From positions 1 through 50,918 of the forward strand of contig LKND01000009.1 in the NCBI GenBank assembly GCA_001564275.1: 50,918 nucleotides of DNA. The letters are read 5' to 3'. A program made the position numbers and the translations under genes. The notes beneath the pieces were generated by a model that saw only the letters and a program-made list of their open reading frames with translations, made no database searches and was not told the DNA's origin. Below, piece by piece: positions 42,479 through 50,787 of this stretch. Origin of the DNA: Natrialbaceae archaeon Tc-Br11_E2g14 (GTDB lineage: Archaea > Halobacteriota > Halobacteria > Halobacteriales > Natrialbaceae). Each line of letters starts with the position of its first letter. Position 1 is the stretch's first letter.

Positions 42479-43644
42479 CGGGCCACCTCCAGAATCGAGA
42501 CGATGGTGGTTCCGGCGTCGCCACCCAAGTTGTGCGCCAGGCCGGTCGAGGCATCCTCGACCTGGCGCTCGCCAGCCTCACCCCGGAGGTGCTCGACCAG
42601 TTCGACGATCTGGGCGGCCCCCGTCGCGCCGATGGGGTGACCCTTCGCCTTCAGTCCGCCACTGGGATTGACTGGAATGCGGCCATCCAGAGCGGTCTCG
42701 CCGCGGGCCGATGCCGGGCCGCCCTCGCCGTCCTCGACGAGGCCGAGCGCCTCGATTGCGAGCACCTCCGCGCCGGTGAAGCAGTCGTGTAGTTCCACGA
42801 CATCGACGTCCGCTGGACCAATGCCGGCCTGCTCGTAGGCCTGGCTCGCGGCGTCTCGAGCCGACTGGGTCGCTGTCAGGTCGGCTTTCTCCGCGAGGGG
42901 GATCACGTCCGTCGCGTGGCCGACTCCCGCGACGGTGACGGGATCACCGGTGAGCGTCGACGCGCCAGCTGCGTTCGCGACGACGACCGCGCTCGCCCCA
43001 TCGGAGAACGGACAGCAGTCGAGCAGTCGGAACGGTGAAGCGACGACGGGGCTGTCGAGCACCGCCTCGACGGTGGTTTCCTTGCCGAACTGCGCTCTGG
43101 AGTTGAGCGTGCCGTTGGCGTGGTTCTTGACCGCGATCTCGGCGAGGTGTTCCTCGGTCGTCCCGTGCTCGTGCATGTGTCGGGTCGTCAGGAGCCCGAA
43201 GACACCGGGAAAGGTGAGCCCCGTCGGCTGTTCGTACTGCCGATGAGACGCCGAGGCGAAGATGGCGGTCATCTCCGGGGTCTCGAGCCCCGTCGAAGGC
43301 GTGCAGCGTTCGACGCCTCCGACGAGGACGACGTCGTGAGTCCCGGCTCTGACGGCCTCCACGGCGTGTTTGAACGCGTTCGAGGAGGTCGCACAGGCGT
43401 CTTCGAACCGGGAACAGGGTATCCCGGCGAGGCCGATATGGCTCGCGAGCGTCGGTGCGAGGTGGGTGTCGCTCTCGGTTTGCCCACCCATCGCGTTGCC
43501 GAGGTAGAACGCGTCGATGACGTCAGCATCGGCACCCGCGTCGTCCATCGCCTCGAACGCCGCGTCGGCAAATAACTCCGGTAACGGCTGGTCGTGGACG
43601 CCGAAGTCGGTCATCCCGACTCCGACGACTGAAGCCCCTTCCAT
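42475..43644 (-). CDS. SCP2-type thiolase (acetyl-CoA acetyltransferase family)
   Basis: A 389-residue thiolase of the archaeal/SCP-x type. Catalytic residues visible are Cys84 in EDACATSSN, His286 in ELHDCFTG, and His336 in the KAKGHPIGATG motif; the usual extra Cys of classical thiolases in the C-terminal CAGGG motif is absent, as in this subclass. ATG at 43644 (MEGASVVGVGMTDFG) was chosen over a longer frame to 43671. The gene is coupled to the Zn-ribbon/OB-fold partner. It would cleave or form 3-oxoacyl-CoA esters. TATA-like TTTTTGA lies about 28 bases upstream. Confidence 0.9.
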   Translation of the reverse strand: MEGASVVGVGMTDFGVHDQPLPELFADAAFEAMDDAGADADVIDAFYLGNAMGGQTESDTHLAPTLASHIGLAGIPCSRFEDACATSSNAFKHAVEAVRAGTHDVVLVGGVERCTPSTGLETPEMTAIFASASHRQYEQPTGLTFPGVFGLLTTRHMHEHGTTEEHLAEIAVKNHANGTLNSRAQFGKETTVEAVLDSPVVASPFRLLDCCPFSDGASAVVVANAAGASTLTGDPVTVAGVGHATDVIPLAEKADLTATQSARDAASQAYEQAGIGPADVDVVELHDCFTGAEVLAIEALGLVEDGEGGPASARGETALDGRIPVNPSGGLKAKGHPIGATGAAQIVELVEHLRGEAGERQVEDASTGLAHNLGGDAGTTIVSILEVAR

Positions 43645-43794
43645 ACGCGACCGGAATCGGTCCGTCCTCAAAAACGATGTGGAATGTGGGGCAGACCACC
43701 GGAAGAAACGGCCGGTTCCCCGGAAAAGCGTACTCGAGTGCGAAGAAGAACGATGGCTCGAGACGGCCGTGACGTCGATGTCACTGGCCGTGAG

Positions 43795-44502
43795 TCAGGA
43801 GTCTTCGATTTCCTCGATCGCGTCGACGACACGCTTGAGAATCTTTCGTTCGGCCCGGCGCACGTTCTTCGAGACGGCGGTGTCGGAGACGTCGAACTCG
43901 TTGGCGAGCATCTGGAGTGTGGCCCCGCGAGGCTGGTCGAAGTACCCCTTCTGGGCCGCGACGGTCAATGTCTGGCGCTCCACGTCCGAGAGGGAGCGAC
44001 AGCCCTCGAGCAAGTCGTTTGCCGCGTCGGCGTGTTCGAGCACGTCGAAAAGGTCGGGCACCGCAAGATCGGACTCTGCCAGGACGTCGAACTCGTTGTT
44101 GCGCTCGAGTGCGGCAAGGGCGTCGTCGGCCATCGGTGACTGGTCAAAGCCCACCTCCCAGCGCTCGCTGCCGTCCTCGATGTGGAACGGGCCGGTGATG
44201 TAGCCGTCGTTGTCCCGGATAATGCGCATCGCGTTGGTCTCCTCGATGACGGTCCGCAACAGTGCCGTCCCCTCGTGTTTCTTGAACAGCGTGCACTCCC
44301 GCATGTTGTCGTGGGCCTGCAGGGTCGACAGCCCCGACTCGAGGGTCGATCGATCCGGCCCCTCGATCATCATGCGGGTCTCGAGTTCGCGTCGCTGGCT
44401 GTCGAACTCCCACTGAACGGCCGTGAATGAAACGGCGTGATCGTCCGTCGTGTCGATGAACGGACAATCATACTGCTCCATGTCCAGTGTGAGATCGATC
44501 AT
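43795..44502 (-). CDS. HTH-10 family transcriptional regulator (bacterio-opsin activator type)
   Basis: A 235-residue haloarchaeal regulator. The N-terminal part (1-150) is a ligand/sensor-like module of the bacterio-opsin-activator family, and the C-terminal HTH_10 domain (about 175-230) shows LSDVERQTLTVAAQKGYFDQPRGATLQMLANEFDVSDTAVSKNVRRAERK (helix-turn-helix near 200-222). ATG at 44502 is supported by a TATA-like GGTTATTGC 28 bases upstream; the longer frame to 44604 would overlap the ligase gene. Lying between the acyl-CoA ligase and the thiolase, it probably controls this catabolic cluster. The effector is unknown. Confidence 0.88.
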   Translation of the reverse strand: MIDLTLDMEQYDCPFIDTTDDHAVSFTAVQWEFDSQRRELETRMMIEGPDRSTLESGLSTLQAHDNMRECTLFKKHEGTALLRTVIEETNAMRIIRDNDGYITGPFHIEDGSERWEVGFDQSPMADDALAALERNNEFDVLAESDLAVPDLFDVLEHADAANDLLEGCRSLSDVERQTLTVAAQKGYFDQPRGATLQMLANEFDVSDTAVSKNVRRAERKILKRVVDAIEEIEDS

Positions 44503-44525
44503 TGTCGATAATTGTAGATGGGGGG

Positions 44526-44534
44526 CAATAACCG
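44526..44534 (-). promoter_or_regulatory. Candidate TATA box of the HTH-10 regulator
   Basis: On the minus strand this reads GGTTATTGC and is centred 28 bases before the ATG at 44502, inside the ligase-regulator gap. It implies the regulator has its own leaderless promoter. Confidence 0.45.
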
Positions 44535-44581
44535 TACCTTTCGGTTTCGAGTCCACCAAGTGAGAAATAACTCGCGATCCA

Positions 44582-46273
44582 TCATTGGGACGGTTCGTCG
44601 CCAAAGCGGGCCTCGATTGCTGCGCGATCGATCTTCGAGGGGCCGCTCATCGGCATCTCCTCGACGAACGCGAGATACTTCGGTATCTTGAACCGGGCCA
44701 GTTTCCCATCCAGGAACACCTCGAGTTCGTCTCGCGAGAGCGGTCTGTCGCCACCGTCTGTTTCGGCCCCGTCTCGAGCGGTGTTCCCACTGCCCTGATC
44801 TTCGGGCGGGGTGCCCACGTCCTTGGCCGGCTCCACGATGGCCTTGCCGACGGTTCCCCACTGGTCGTCGGGGACGCCGACGACGATTACCTCACCGACG
44901 GCTGGATGGTCGGCAATCAGATCCTCGACCTCCGGTGGATAGACGTTCTCACCCCCGCTGATGAACATGTTCTTTTTGCGCCCCTCTATGTGGTAGAAGC
45001 CGTCGTCGTCGACCCGCGCGAGATCACCCGTCGAAACCCAGCCAGCCCCCGCGGTTGATGGGTCGTCCCCTTCGGGGGTACCGGCCGCAGAATCGAGTCC
45101 ATCCTCACCGAACGTGTCGGCCGAGGCCGCCGGATTCCGCCAGTAGCCATCCGCCGCGTGGGGCCCGGTCAACTCGAGTTCGCCGACCTCGCCTGCTGGA
45201 AGTCGCTCGCCGTCGTCGTCGACGATTCGAGCGTCGGCGTGGAGGACGGGTTTACCGACGCTCGCGACCTTCTCGGGATCGTATCTGTCGGGCATCGCGA
45301 AGTTGTTCGGACCGATCTCGGTGAGGCCATACCCCTGAGAGAAGTCCACGCCACGCTCGCGCCAGGCGCTGACGATGGACTCCCGACAGGGGCCGCCGCC
45401 ACTCTTGACGAACCGAAGGCTCGAGAGATCAGCCTGGTCCCAGCCTTCGTGTCTCGCCATGGATCGCAGGACGGCCGGGACCGCGACCAGTATCGTCGCG
45501 TCGTAGCGTTGTACTTGCCCGAGAATCCGCTGTGGATCCACCTCGCGATCGATGACGACGGTCGCCCCCATGTGGAACAGGGGGAGTGTGAGGACGTTCC
45601 AGCCGCCGGTGTGAAAGACCGGAAAGACCATCGGCGTCACGTCGTCGTCACGAAGACCCCAGGCCGTGATCGTATTCAGCGAGTTCCAGTACAGCGAGCC
45701 GTGACTGATCGTCGTCTCTTTTGGCACACCGGTGGACCCTCCCGTGTGCAACAGGAGGTGTGGATCGGCAAGCGATCGTTGTCGTTTGTCGATCGGCGCG
45801 TCGTTCGAGGGGACGGCGTCCCAGTAGCTGTCCCAGCCACCCGCCGGTTCGTCGGATTCGATCTCGAGGACGTCAGGATCGGTCGTCGAACGGGCGATAC
45901 CGTGCTCGAGTGCCTCGACGAAGGGTGACTCGATGACGAGCAGGTTGGGCTCGATCAGATCCAGCAACTCGGCCAACTCGGGGGGTGCCAGCCGGTAGGA
46001 GAGCGGGGCGAGAACGCCACCGGTCTTTCCGGTCGCGAAGAACAGGTCGAACGCTTCGAGGCGGTTTCGCGACACGACCGCGACGCGCTCCCCGTCGACG
46101 ACCCCGTACTCCTCGAGGAGTCGGGCCGTTCGGTTGGCTCGGGCGTCACAGTCGGCGTAGCTCAGATGCGTTCCCGTCGCGTCGTCGACGATGGCCGTCC
46201 GATCGGGCGAGAGCGACGCGCGACGGGCGGCCCAGTCGCCAACCCAGCTGTAGTCGTCGTCGCTCCAGTTCAC
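44582..46273 (-). CDS. AMP-dependent acyl-CoA ligase / synthetase
   Basis: A 563-residue ANL-superfamily enzyme that activates a carboxylic acid to acyl-AMP and then acyl-CoA. Motifs in order: P-loop LLHTGGSTGVPKE, FHTGGWNVLTLPLFH, A5 GYGLTEIGPNN, A7 VSTGDLARVDDDGFYHIEGRKK and the C-terminal SKIDR Lys, the adenylation-step lysine in place of the usual PTGK. Acidic inserts (about residues 393-413 and 485-510) are haloarchaeal additions. GTG at 46273 starts NWSDDDYSWVGD. The long-chain/O-succinylbenzoate-like body cannot tell the acid used; short to medium or aromatic acids are likely given the neighbours. Confidence 0.9.
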   Translation of the reverse strand: MNWSDDDYSWVGDWAARRASLSPDRTAIVDDATGTHLSYADCDARANRTARLLEEYGVVDGERVAVVSRNRLEAFDLFFATGKTGGVLAPLSYRLAPPELAELLDLIEPNLLVIESPFVEALEHGIARSTTDPDVLEIESDEPAGGWDSYWDAVPSNDAPIDKRQRSLADPHLLLHTGGSTGVPKETTISHGSLYWNSLNTITAWGLRDDDVTPMVFPVFHTGGWNVLTLPLFHMGATVVIDREVDPQRILGQVQRYDATILVAVPAVLRSMARHEGWDQADLSSLRFVKSGGGPCRESIVSAWRERGVDFSQGYGLTEIGPNNFAMPDRYDPEKVASVGKPVLHADARIVDDDGERLPAGEVGELELTGPHAADGYWRNPAASADTFGEDGLDSAAGTPEGDDPSTAGAGWVSTGDLARVDDDGFYHIEGRKKNMFISGGENVYPPEVEDLIADHPAVGEVIVVGVPDDQWGTVGKAIVEPAKDVGTPPEDQGSGNTARDGAETDGGDRPLSRDELEVFLDGKLARFKIPKYLAFVEEMPMSGPSKIDRAAIEARFGDEPSQ

Positions 46274-46454
46274 GGATTCTCACTCGAGGTAATCAGTATC
46301 CACTCCTTCGTTCGGCGCTGACGAGTCGCTCGAATCGAGGTGACGTCGAGCGTCCGCAATCGTTTCATATGGTATCAACTGACTCCTCGATCATGTACGT
46401 CGACGTTCGACTATCAACCCCCGCATACAGGCCGACACCGACGAAAGGTGTGGT

Positions 46455-46874
46455 ATGCCCACGGCCAGCCCCGGTGATCGAGCCCAAGCGTCAAGACGGA
46501 TCACCACCGACCGGATCGAAACGTTCGCCGAACTCACCGGCGACGACAACCCTCTCCACCTCGAGCCAGCCTACGCCGCCGAAGGGATCTTTGACGGCGT
46601 CGTCGCCCACGGGATGCTCGCCGCTGGCATCATCTCGAGTGCACTCGCCTCCCTTCCCGGCGATATCGTCTATCTCGACCAGGATCTCTCGTTCGAGCAA
46701 CCAGTCTATCCCGATCGGACCGTGACGGCGACGGTTGAGGTACTCGAGGAACTGGGCGGTGATCGATACCGTGTCGAGACAGTCGCCAAGGTCGACGGCG
46801 ACGACGGCGAGGAAGACACCGTTGTCATTGCGGGGGAGGCGACCGTTCTCTCGCTCTCACACCGGGGCGAGTGA
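46455..46874 (+). CDS. MaoC family (R)-hydratase / dehydratase
   Basis: A 139-residue single hot-dog-fold hydratase. The hydratase-2 motif is present as ELTGDDNPLHLEPAYA with the catalytic Asp and His about five residues apart, followed by FDGVVAHGMLAAGIIS. Such enzymes hydrate 2-enoyl-CoA to (R)-3-hydroxyacyl-CoA; that product matches the stereochemistry of the D-3-hydroxybutyrate-dehydrogenase-like SDR nearby. It diverges from the acyl-CoA ligase with a 181-base gap that could hold a shared control region. ATG at 46455 was chosen. A separate role in polyhydroxyalkanoate metabolism is an alternative. Confidence 0.88.
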   Translation: MPTASPGDRAQASRRITTDRIETFAELTGDDNPLHLEPAYAAEGIFDGVVAHGMLAAGIISSALASLPGDIVYLDQDLSFEQPVYPDRTVTATVEVLEELGGDRYRVETVAKVDGDDGEEDTVVIAGEATVLSLSHRGE

Positions 46875-46984
46875 ATCGCGTTCGTGGGAACTGATCACGG
46901 AAACCCGTTCCCCGAGTTCTCGTAGCCGTTTCACTCCAGTGGCGAGTCCCCGCCGCGAGCAACAATTACGACCGACCGTCGAAG

Positions 46985-46995
46985 TATTTTTATTG
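46985..46995 (+). promoter_or_regulatory. Candidate TATA box of the PAS histidine kinase
   Basis: TATTTTTATTG is centred 28 bases before the ATG at 47018, one of the clearest haloarchaeal leaderless promoters in the window. Confidence 0.6.
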
Positions 46996-47017
46996 CCGTT
47001 GTGAGTTGTGATTATCA

Positions 47018-48058
47018 ATGGCCCTCGAGGAAACCCGACTTCCGGCAATATTCGACGAGTTGCAGATCGGGATCACGCTTCACCATCCAGAGACGGGAGC
47101 AATTCTGGACGTGAACAGCCGGCTCGAGGAACTCTACGGCTACACCCGAGCGGAACTGCGTGCAATGCGGATCGAGGACTACAGTTCGCCCGCAGAGCGG
47201 TTTACCCAGGAACGGGCAGTCCGTCAGATTCGAGAGGCAGCCGACGGGAGAGACTACGACTTCACCTGGCAGATCGAACAGGCAAACGGCGAGCATCGGT
47301 GGGTTCAGGTTCACCTGACTGATATCGAAATCGACGGCCACGTATGTGTTGTGGCCGAAATTTCCGACATTACGGGATACAAATCACACGAGAACCTCCT
47401 GCAGTTACTCTCCAGGGTCGTTCGACACAACCTTCGTAACGAGATGTCGGTGCTGTTGGGGTACACCGATCGGTTGCGCAGCGCCCTCGAAACGGACCGG
47501 TTCGAGGATGAAATAGACGCGATCGAGGCCATCGCGAGCGACGTGGGTCGGTTGAGCGATTCGATAGCGGAGATCGAGTACATCACCAATCCGAACGCGA
47601 GAGATCGGACCAACCGGAGCCTCGAATCGACAGTTCGTGCCCACCTGAAGGACCGCCTTGGCTCCGATACCGATGCAACGTTCACCGTTACGGTCGAACA
47701 GGATACGACGGTCCTCGCCGACGAGGGCCTCGACTTCGCCATCGAACACGCCATTGATAACGCGATCGAACACGACGACGCCGACACGCCCTCGGTCGAC
47801 ATCCGCGTCGAACACGACGCGGAACGAGGCGTCGGCATCGTTCGAATCCTCGACGAGGGCCCACTGATCCCCGACATCGAAAAGCGGGCCCTCGAGGAGG
47901 CCGTTGCCACCTCGAATATCTACCACGGTTCTGGCGTCGGTCTCTGGGTCATGAAGTCGTGTGTGGAGTCGATGGGTGGTGAGTTGACGTTCGCGGAGCG
48001 CCCGACGGGCGGAAACGTCGTCTCGCTGTGTCTCCCCGAGGCTGGCCCAGCGGCGTGA
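47018..48058 (+). CDS. PAS domain-containing sensor histidine kinase
   Basis: A 346-residue soluble kinase with one PAS domain (about 5-122) and a haloarchaeal HisKA/HATPase core. The phospho-accepting His is His137 in VVRHNLRNEM. The ATP lid shows the N-box AIDNAIEHDD (Asn248), a G1 box DEGP (279-282) in place of D-x-G-x-G, and the G2 box GSGVGLWVMKS (304-314). No membrane helices, so it senses an intracellular cue such as redox or light through PAS; no haem or flavin-binding residue is certain. No response regulator is adjacent, an orphan arrangement common in haloarchaea. Confidence 0.9.
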   Translation: MALEETRLPAIFDELQIGITLHHPETGAILDVNSRLEELYGYTRAELRAMRIEDYSSPAERFTQERAVRQIREAADGRDYDFTWQIEQANGEHRWVQVHLTDIEIDGHVCVVAEISDITGYKSHENLLQLLSRVVRHNLRNEMSVLLGYTDRLRSALETDRFEDEIDAIEAIASDVGRLSDSIAEIEYITNPNARDRTNRSLESTVRAHLKDRLGSDTDATFTVTVEQDTTVLADEGLDFAIEHAIDNAIEHDDADTPSVDIRVEHDAERGVGIVRILDEGPLIPDIEKRALEEAVATSNIYHGSGVGLWVMKSCVESMGGELTFAERPTGGNVVSLCLPEAGPAA

Positions 48059-48217
48059 CCCTCAATGGCAACTGAACCGAGTTACACACTGAATCCGGAT
48101 ACGTCTGGCGATCGGATGAGCAACGACGTGCAGTTGCCACGATGGATGACACTTCCGTGCCGATTTCCAAGCCGCTAAGTGGTCCGCCCCCAGCCTCTGC
48201 AGTACCAACTGTCCCGT

Positions 48218-49507
48218 ATGTCACTCAATTCGAACGACCGCTCAATTGCCGGGTTTACCATGGCGGGTCACGCGCTCGTCCACTGGTTCGAAACCGCGAT
48301 TCCCATCTTTCTCGTCGTCTGGCTGGCCGAATTCGACGTCAGCGTCGCGCTCATCGGCCTCATCGTCGCCCTCGGGTACGCACCGTTCGGCCTCGGTGCC
48401 CTCCCAGGTGGCGTGCTCGCGGACCGGTACGGCCCAAAACGACTCATCCTGCTTTGCCTCCTCGGAATGAGTCTCGCCTTCACTGTCCTCGCGGCGGCGT
48501 CGTTGCTCGAGTCAATCTACGCCATCGCCGTCGGGCTCCTGTTGTGGGGCATTGCCGCGAGCGTCTACCACCCTGCCGGCCTCGCCCTGATCAGTACCGG
48601 TGTCGAGGAGCGGGGCACCGTCTTTGCCTGGCACGGCATCGCCGGCAATTTCGGCATCGCCCTCGGACCGTTCGTCGCCGCCACGCTCCTGATCCTTCTC
48701 GAGTGGCCCGTCGTCGCCGCCCTGTTGGCGGTCCCAGGGTTCCTCGCCGTCATCTATGGCGTCTCGGCCGAGTTCGACTCGACGGCGGCCGTCGAGGAGG
48801 ACGTCGACGCTGGGCCCGACGAGGCGCTCTCGCTATCGGACTTCATCACGAACTCCCGCACCCTGTTTGCGAGTGGCTTCGCCATCGTCTTCGTGATCGT
48901 CACCTTCGAGGGACTGTACTACCGCGGGGTCCTGACCTACCTGCCCGAGATCATGCACGGACTACCGGCGGTCGAAGGACTCGACGTGCTGCCCGCGCTT
49001 GCTGAGTACGACATCGAACCCGAGTACTACATCTACGTCGGCCTGCTTGTCGTCGGGATGGCGGGCCAGTACGCCGGCGGGAAGTTGACCGATCGCGTGC
49101 CACCGGCACGTGGGCTGGCGGTCCTGTTCGGTATCCTGGCCGTGCTCGCGCTCGCCTTCGTGCCCGTGATCGAGCTGGGCATCGCCGCGTTGCTCGTCCT
49201 CTGTGGCCTGCTTGGGTTCTTTCTCTTTGCCATCCAGCCGTTCTACCAGAACGCGGTGGCCGTCTACACGCCAGCTGACACCCGCGGCCTCTCCTACGGC
49301 TACACCTACCTCGGGGAGTTCGGCCTGGGGGCTGCCAGTATCGCCATCGGTGGATTCGTCCTCGATGAAACCGGTGTGGCGAGTTTCTTTGTCGTCGTCG
49401 CGGCGTTCGCCGCCGTCGGTGCAACGCTCTCTGTTGGGCTCGCGCTCGGACTGGATCGGCTCTTCGAGCGTGGCGGGACGACCGAGCGGGTCGAGGCCGA
49501 CGACTGA
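48218..49507 (+). CDS. MFS transporter
   Basis: A 429-residue major facilitator with about 12 helices, starting MSLNSNDRSIAGFTMAGHALVHWFETAIPIF. The ATG at 48218 was chosen because the frame upstream to 48179 is unlike the family. The loop 2-3 MFS signature is GGVLADRYGPKRLILL, followed by a fosmidomycin-resistance/sugar-type core; the central hydrophilic loop (about 190-215) is acidic. Export or uptake and substrate cannot be told. It follows the histidine kinase by 159 bases in the same direction but probably has its own promoter. Confidence 0.88.
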   Translation: MSLNSNDRSIAGFTMAGHALVHWFETAIPIFLVVWLAEFDVSVALIGLIVALGYAPFGLGALPGGVLADRYGPKRLILLCLLGMSLAFTVLAAASLLESIYAIAVGLLLWGIAASVYHPAGLALISTGVEERGTVFAWHGIAGNFGIALGPFVAATLLILLEWPVVAALLAVPGFLAVIYGVSAEFDSTAAVEEDVDAGPDEALSLSDFITNSRTLFASGFAIVFVIVTFEGLYYRGVLTYLPEIMHGLPAVEGLDVLPALAEYDIEPEYYIYVGLLVVGMAGQYAGGKLTDRVPPARGLAVLFGILAVLALAFVPVIELGIAALLVLCGLLGFFLFAIQPFYQNAVAVYTPADTRGLSYGYTYLGEFGLGAASIAIGGFVLDETGVASFFVVVAAFAAVGATLSVGLALGLDRLFERGGTTERVEADD

Positions 49508-49517
49508 CGGGAGTGGT

Positions 49518-49566
49518 GTGTCGACTTACTGCCGAAAACCGGCCCCTTTGGGCCGTCGTTCGACAC
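49518..49566 (+). terminator. Nested inverted repeat after the MFS gene
   Basis: The outer arms GTGTCGA (49518-49524) and TCGACAC (49560-49566) pair, and an inner hairpin CGGCCC (49540-49545) with GGGCCG (49550-49555) has a four-base loop. It begins 11 bases after the stop. This could terminate transcription or protect the RNA end; no T-run follows. Confidence 0.4.
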
Positions 49567-49813
49567 TACCTGAGAACCACAACCCCGGTGGGGACTGCCG
49601 TAGAGGCATTCAGTCTCCACCACCACATTTCTCGTGCGTACACGGGGCGGCACAACTACACCAGGGCAACCCCAGGTGGTACACAGCAGCCAGTCCGACG
49701 CTCTCGAGTGCGGACGAAATCCGCCCCGGCGCTCGCGCCCAGGCCAACACCCTCACCGACCCTGTAGTTCGTCCAGTCCGGCCAGGTTCTCGTTGGGCCG
49801 GGATCGTACCAAT

Positions 49814-49823
49814 CGATATTTGA
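49814..49823 (+). promoter_or_regulatory. Candidate TATA box of the small membrane protein
   Basis: CGATATTTGA is centred about 28 bases before the ATG at 49846, which supports that start over the upstream TTG at 49834. Confidence 0.5.
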
Positions 49824-49845
49824 TCGTCCAGCATTGACACCGTCC

Positions 49846-50223
49846 ATGGCAACGGCTACAGCTCAGGCCCTCCGCGTTGGGGGACTGGTTGGCGCACTCC
49901 TGATCGTCCTCGGGGTCGGTGCATACGCGGGAACCGACTTTGCCCACGCGACTGCCCTGATTCCGACGGTCTTCGGTGTCGTCTTCGTCGCCCTGGCACT
50001 CGGGGGGACCCACCTCGCTCGAGAGCGCGAGGCCACCTATGCACTCGGCGGCATCTCGGCCCTCGGCATCCTCGGAAGCGCACGAGCGGTACCCGACCTG
50101 ATTGCCCTCGCGAGCGGTGAGGGCGTCGACTCGATCGTCGGCGTCGCCTCACAGGGGGCGATGATCGGGCTGAGTATGGTGGTGTTGGTGGCTGTCGTGT
50201 GGTCGGTCCTCGAAGCGTCATAA
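49846..50223 (+). CDS. Small membrane protein with four predicted helices, unknown function
   Basis: A 125-residue, very hydrophobic protein with about four membrane helices (near 10-30, 37-56, 63-85 and 100-122) separated by short polar turns; the loop LAREREATYALGG is the only charged segment. I chose ATG at 49846 because a TATA-like element lies 28 bases upstream. The layout is common among haloarchaeal hypothetical proteins, and I do not recognise a function. It precedes the Nudix gene in the same direction by 78 bases. Confidence 0.75.
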   Translation: MATATAQALRVGGLVGALLIVLGVGAYAGTDFAHATALIPTVFGVVFVALALGGTHLAREREATYALGGISALGILGSARAVPDLIALASGEGVDSIVGVASQGAMIGLSMVVLVAVVWSVLEAS

Positions 50224-50301
50224 CCCGAACCGCCCGGTGTGCGACGCCGAACGACCCAGAGACCGAACCGGTTTTGCACTCGAGGCCGCAACCCTCAGTC
50301 G

Positions 50302-50787
50302 ATGATCGAGGCCACGCTCTGTTTCGTCATCGAGGACGAAGCCGTCCTATTGATCGAGAAGCGTCGCGGCCTCGGGGAGGGGTGGTACAACGGCCCCGGC
50401 GGCAAACTCGAGGCTGGAGAGACGCCTCGCGAGTGTGCCGTCCGCGAGGTCGACGAGGAGGTGGGGATCAGCGTGGATCCGGACGACCTCGAGCGAGCAG
50501 CGGAGTTGACGTTCCGCCTCGATGGGGACGTCCACACCCGCTGTCACGTCTTTTGCACCCACAGCTATCATGGCGACCCACGGGCCACCGAGGAGGCCCG
50601 TCCCGAGTGGCGAGCCATCGACGACGTCCCCTACGACCAGATGTGGGAGGACGACCGCCTCTGGCTCCCATCGGTGCTTGAGGGCGAAACCGTCGTCGGC
50701 ACGTTCGAATTCGAGGGCGGACCACCGCTCGACGAGGCCGACTTCGTGGCTCACGATCTCGAGGTCGGTGTCGAGTTCTCCGAGTGA
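50302..50787 (+). CDS. Nudix hydrolase, MTH1-like (8-oxo-dGTP diphosphatase type)
   Basis: A 161-residue Nudix enzyme. The Nudix box G-x5-E-x7-R-E-x2-E-E-x-G is complete: GGKLEAGETPRECAVREVDEEVG (residues about 33-55), with Glu51-53 region ligating Mg2+. The N-terminal ATLCFVIEDEAVLLIEKRRGLGEGWYNGPGG and the downstream EARPEWRAIDDVPYDQMWEDD segment resemble MTH1-type oxidised-purine nucleotide hydrolases, which cleanse the dNTP pool; the W-x3-D-D pattern supports this. ATG at 50302 was chosen over a frame extending to 50239. It is complete, with 131 bases to the window edge. Confidence 0.88.
   Translation: MIEATLCFVIEDEAVLLIEKRRGLGEGWYNGPGGKLEAGETPRECAVREVDEEVGISVDPDDLERAAELTFRLDGDVHTRCHVFCTHSYHGDPRATEEARPEWRAIDDVPYDQMWEDDRLWLPSVLEGETVVGTFEFEGGPPLDEADFVAHDLEVGVEFSE

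Larger units (their letters stand above)
49508..49845. other. Intergenic region with a compound hairpin
   Basis: The 338 bases between the MFS and small membrane protein genes hold a nested inverted repeat right after the MFS stop (49518-49566) and, at the far end, the promoter of the next gene. No coding frame is convincing. Confidence 0.5.
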
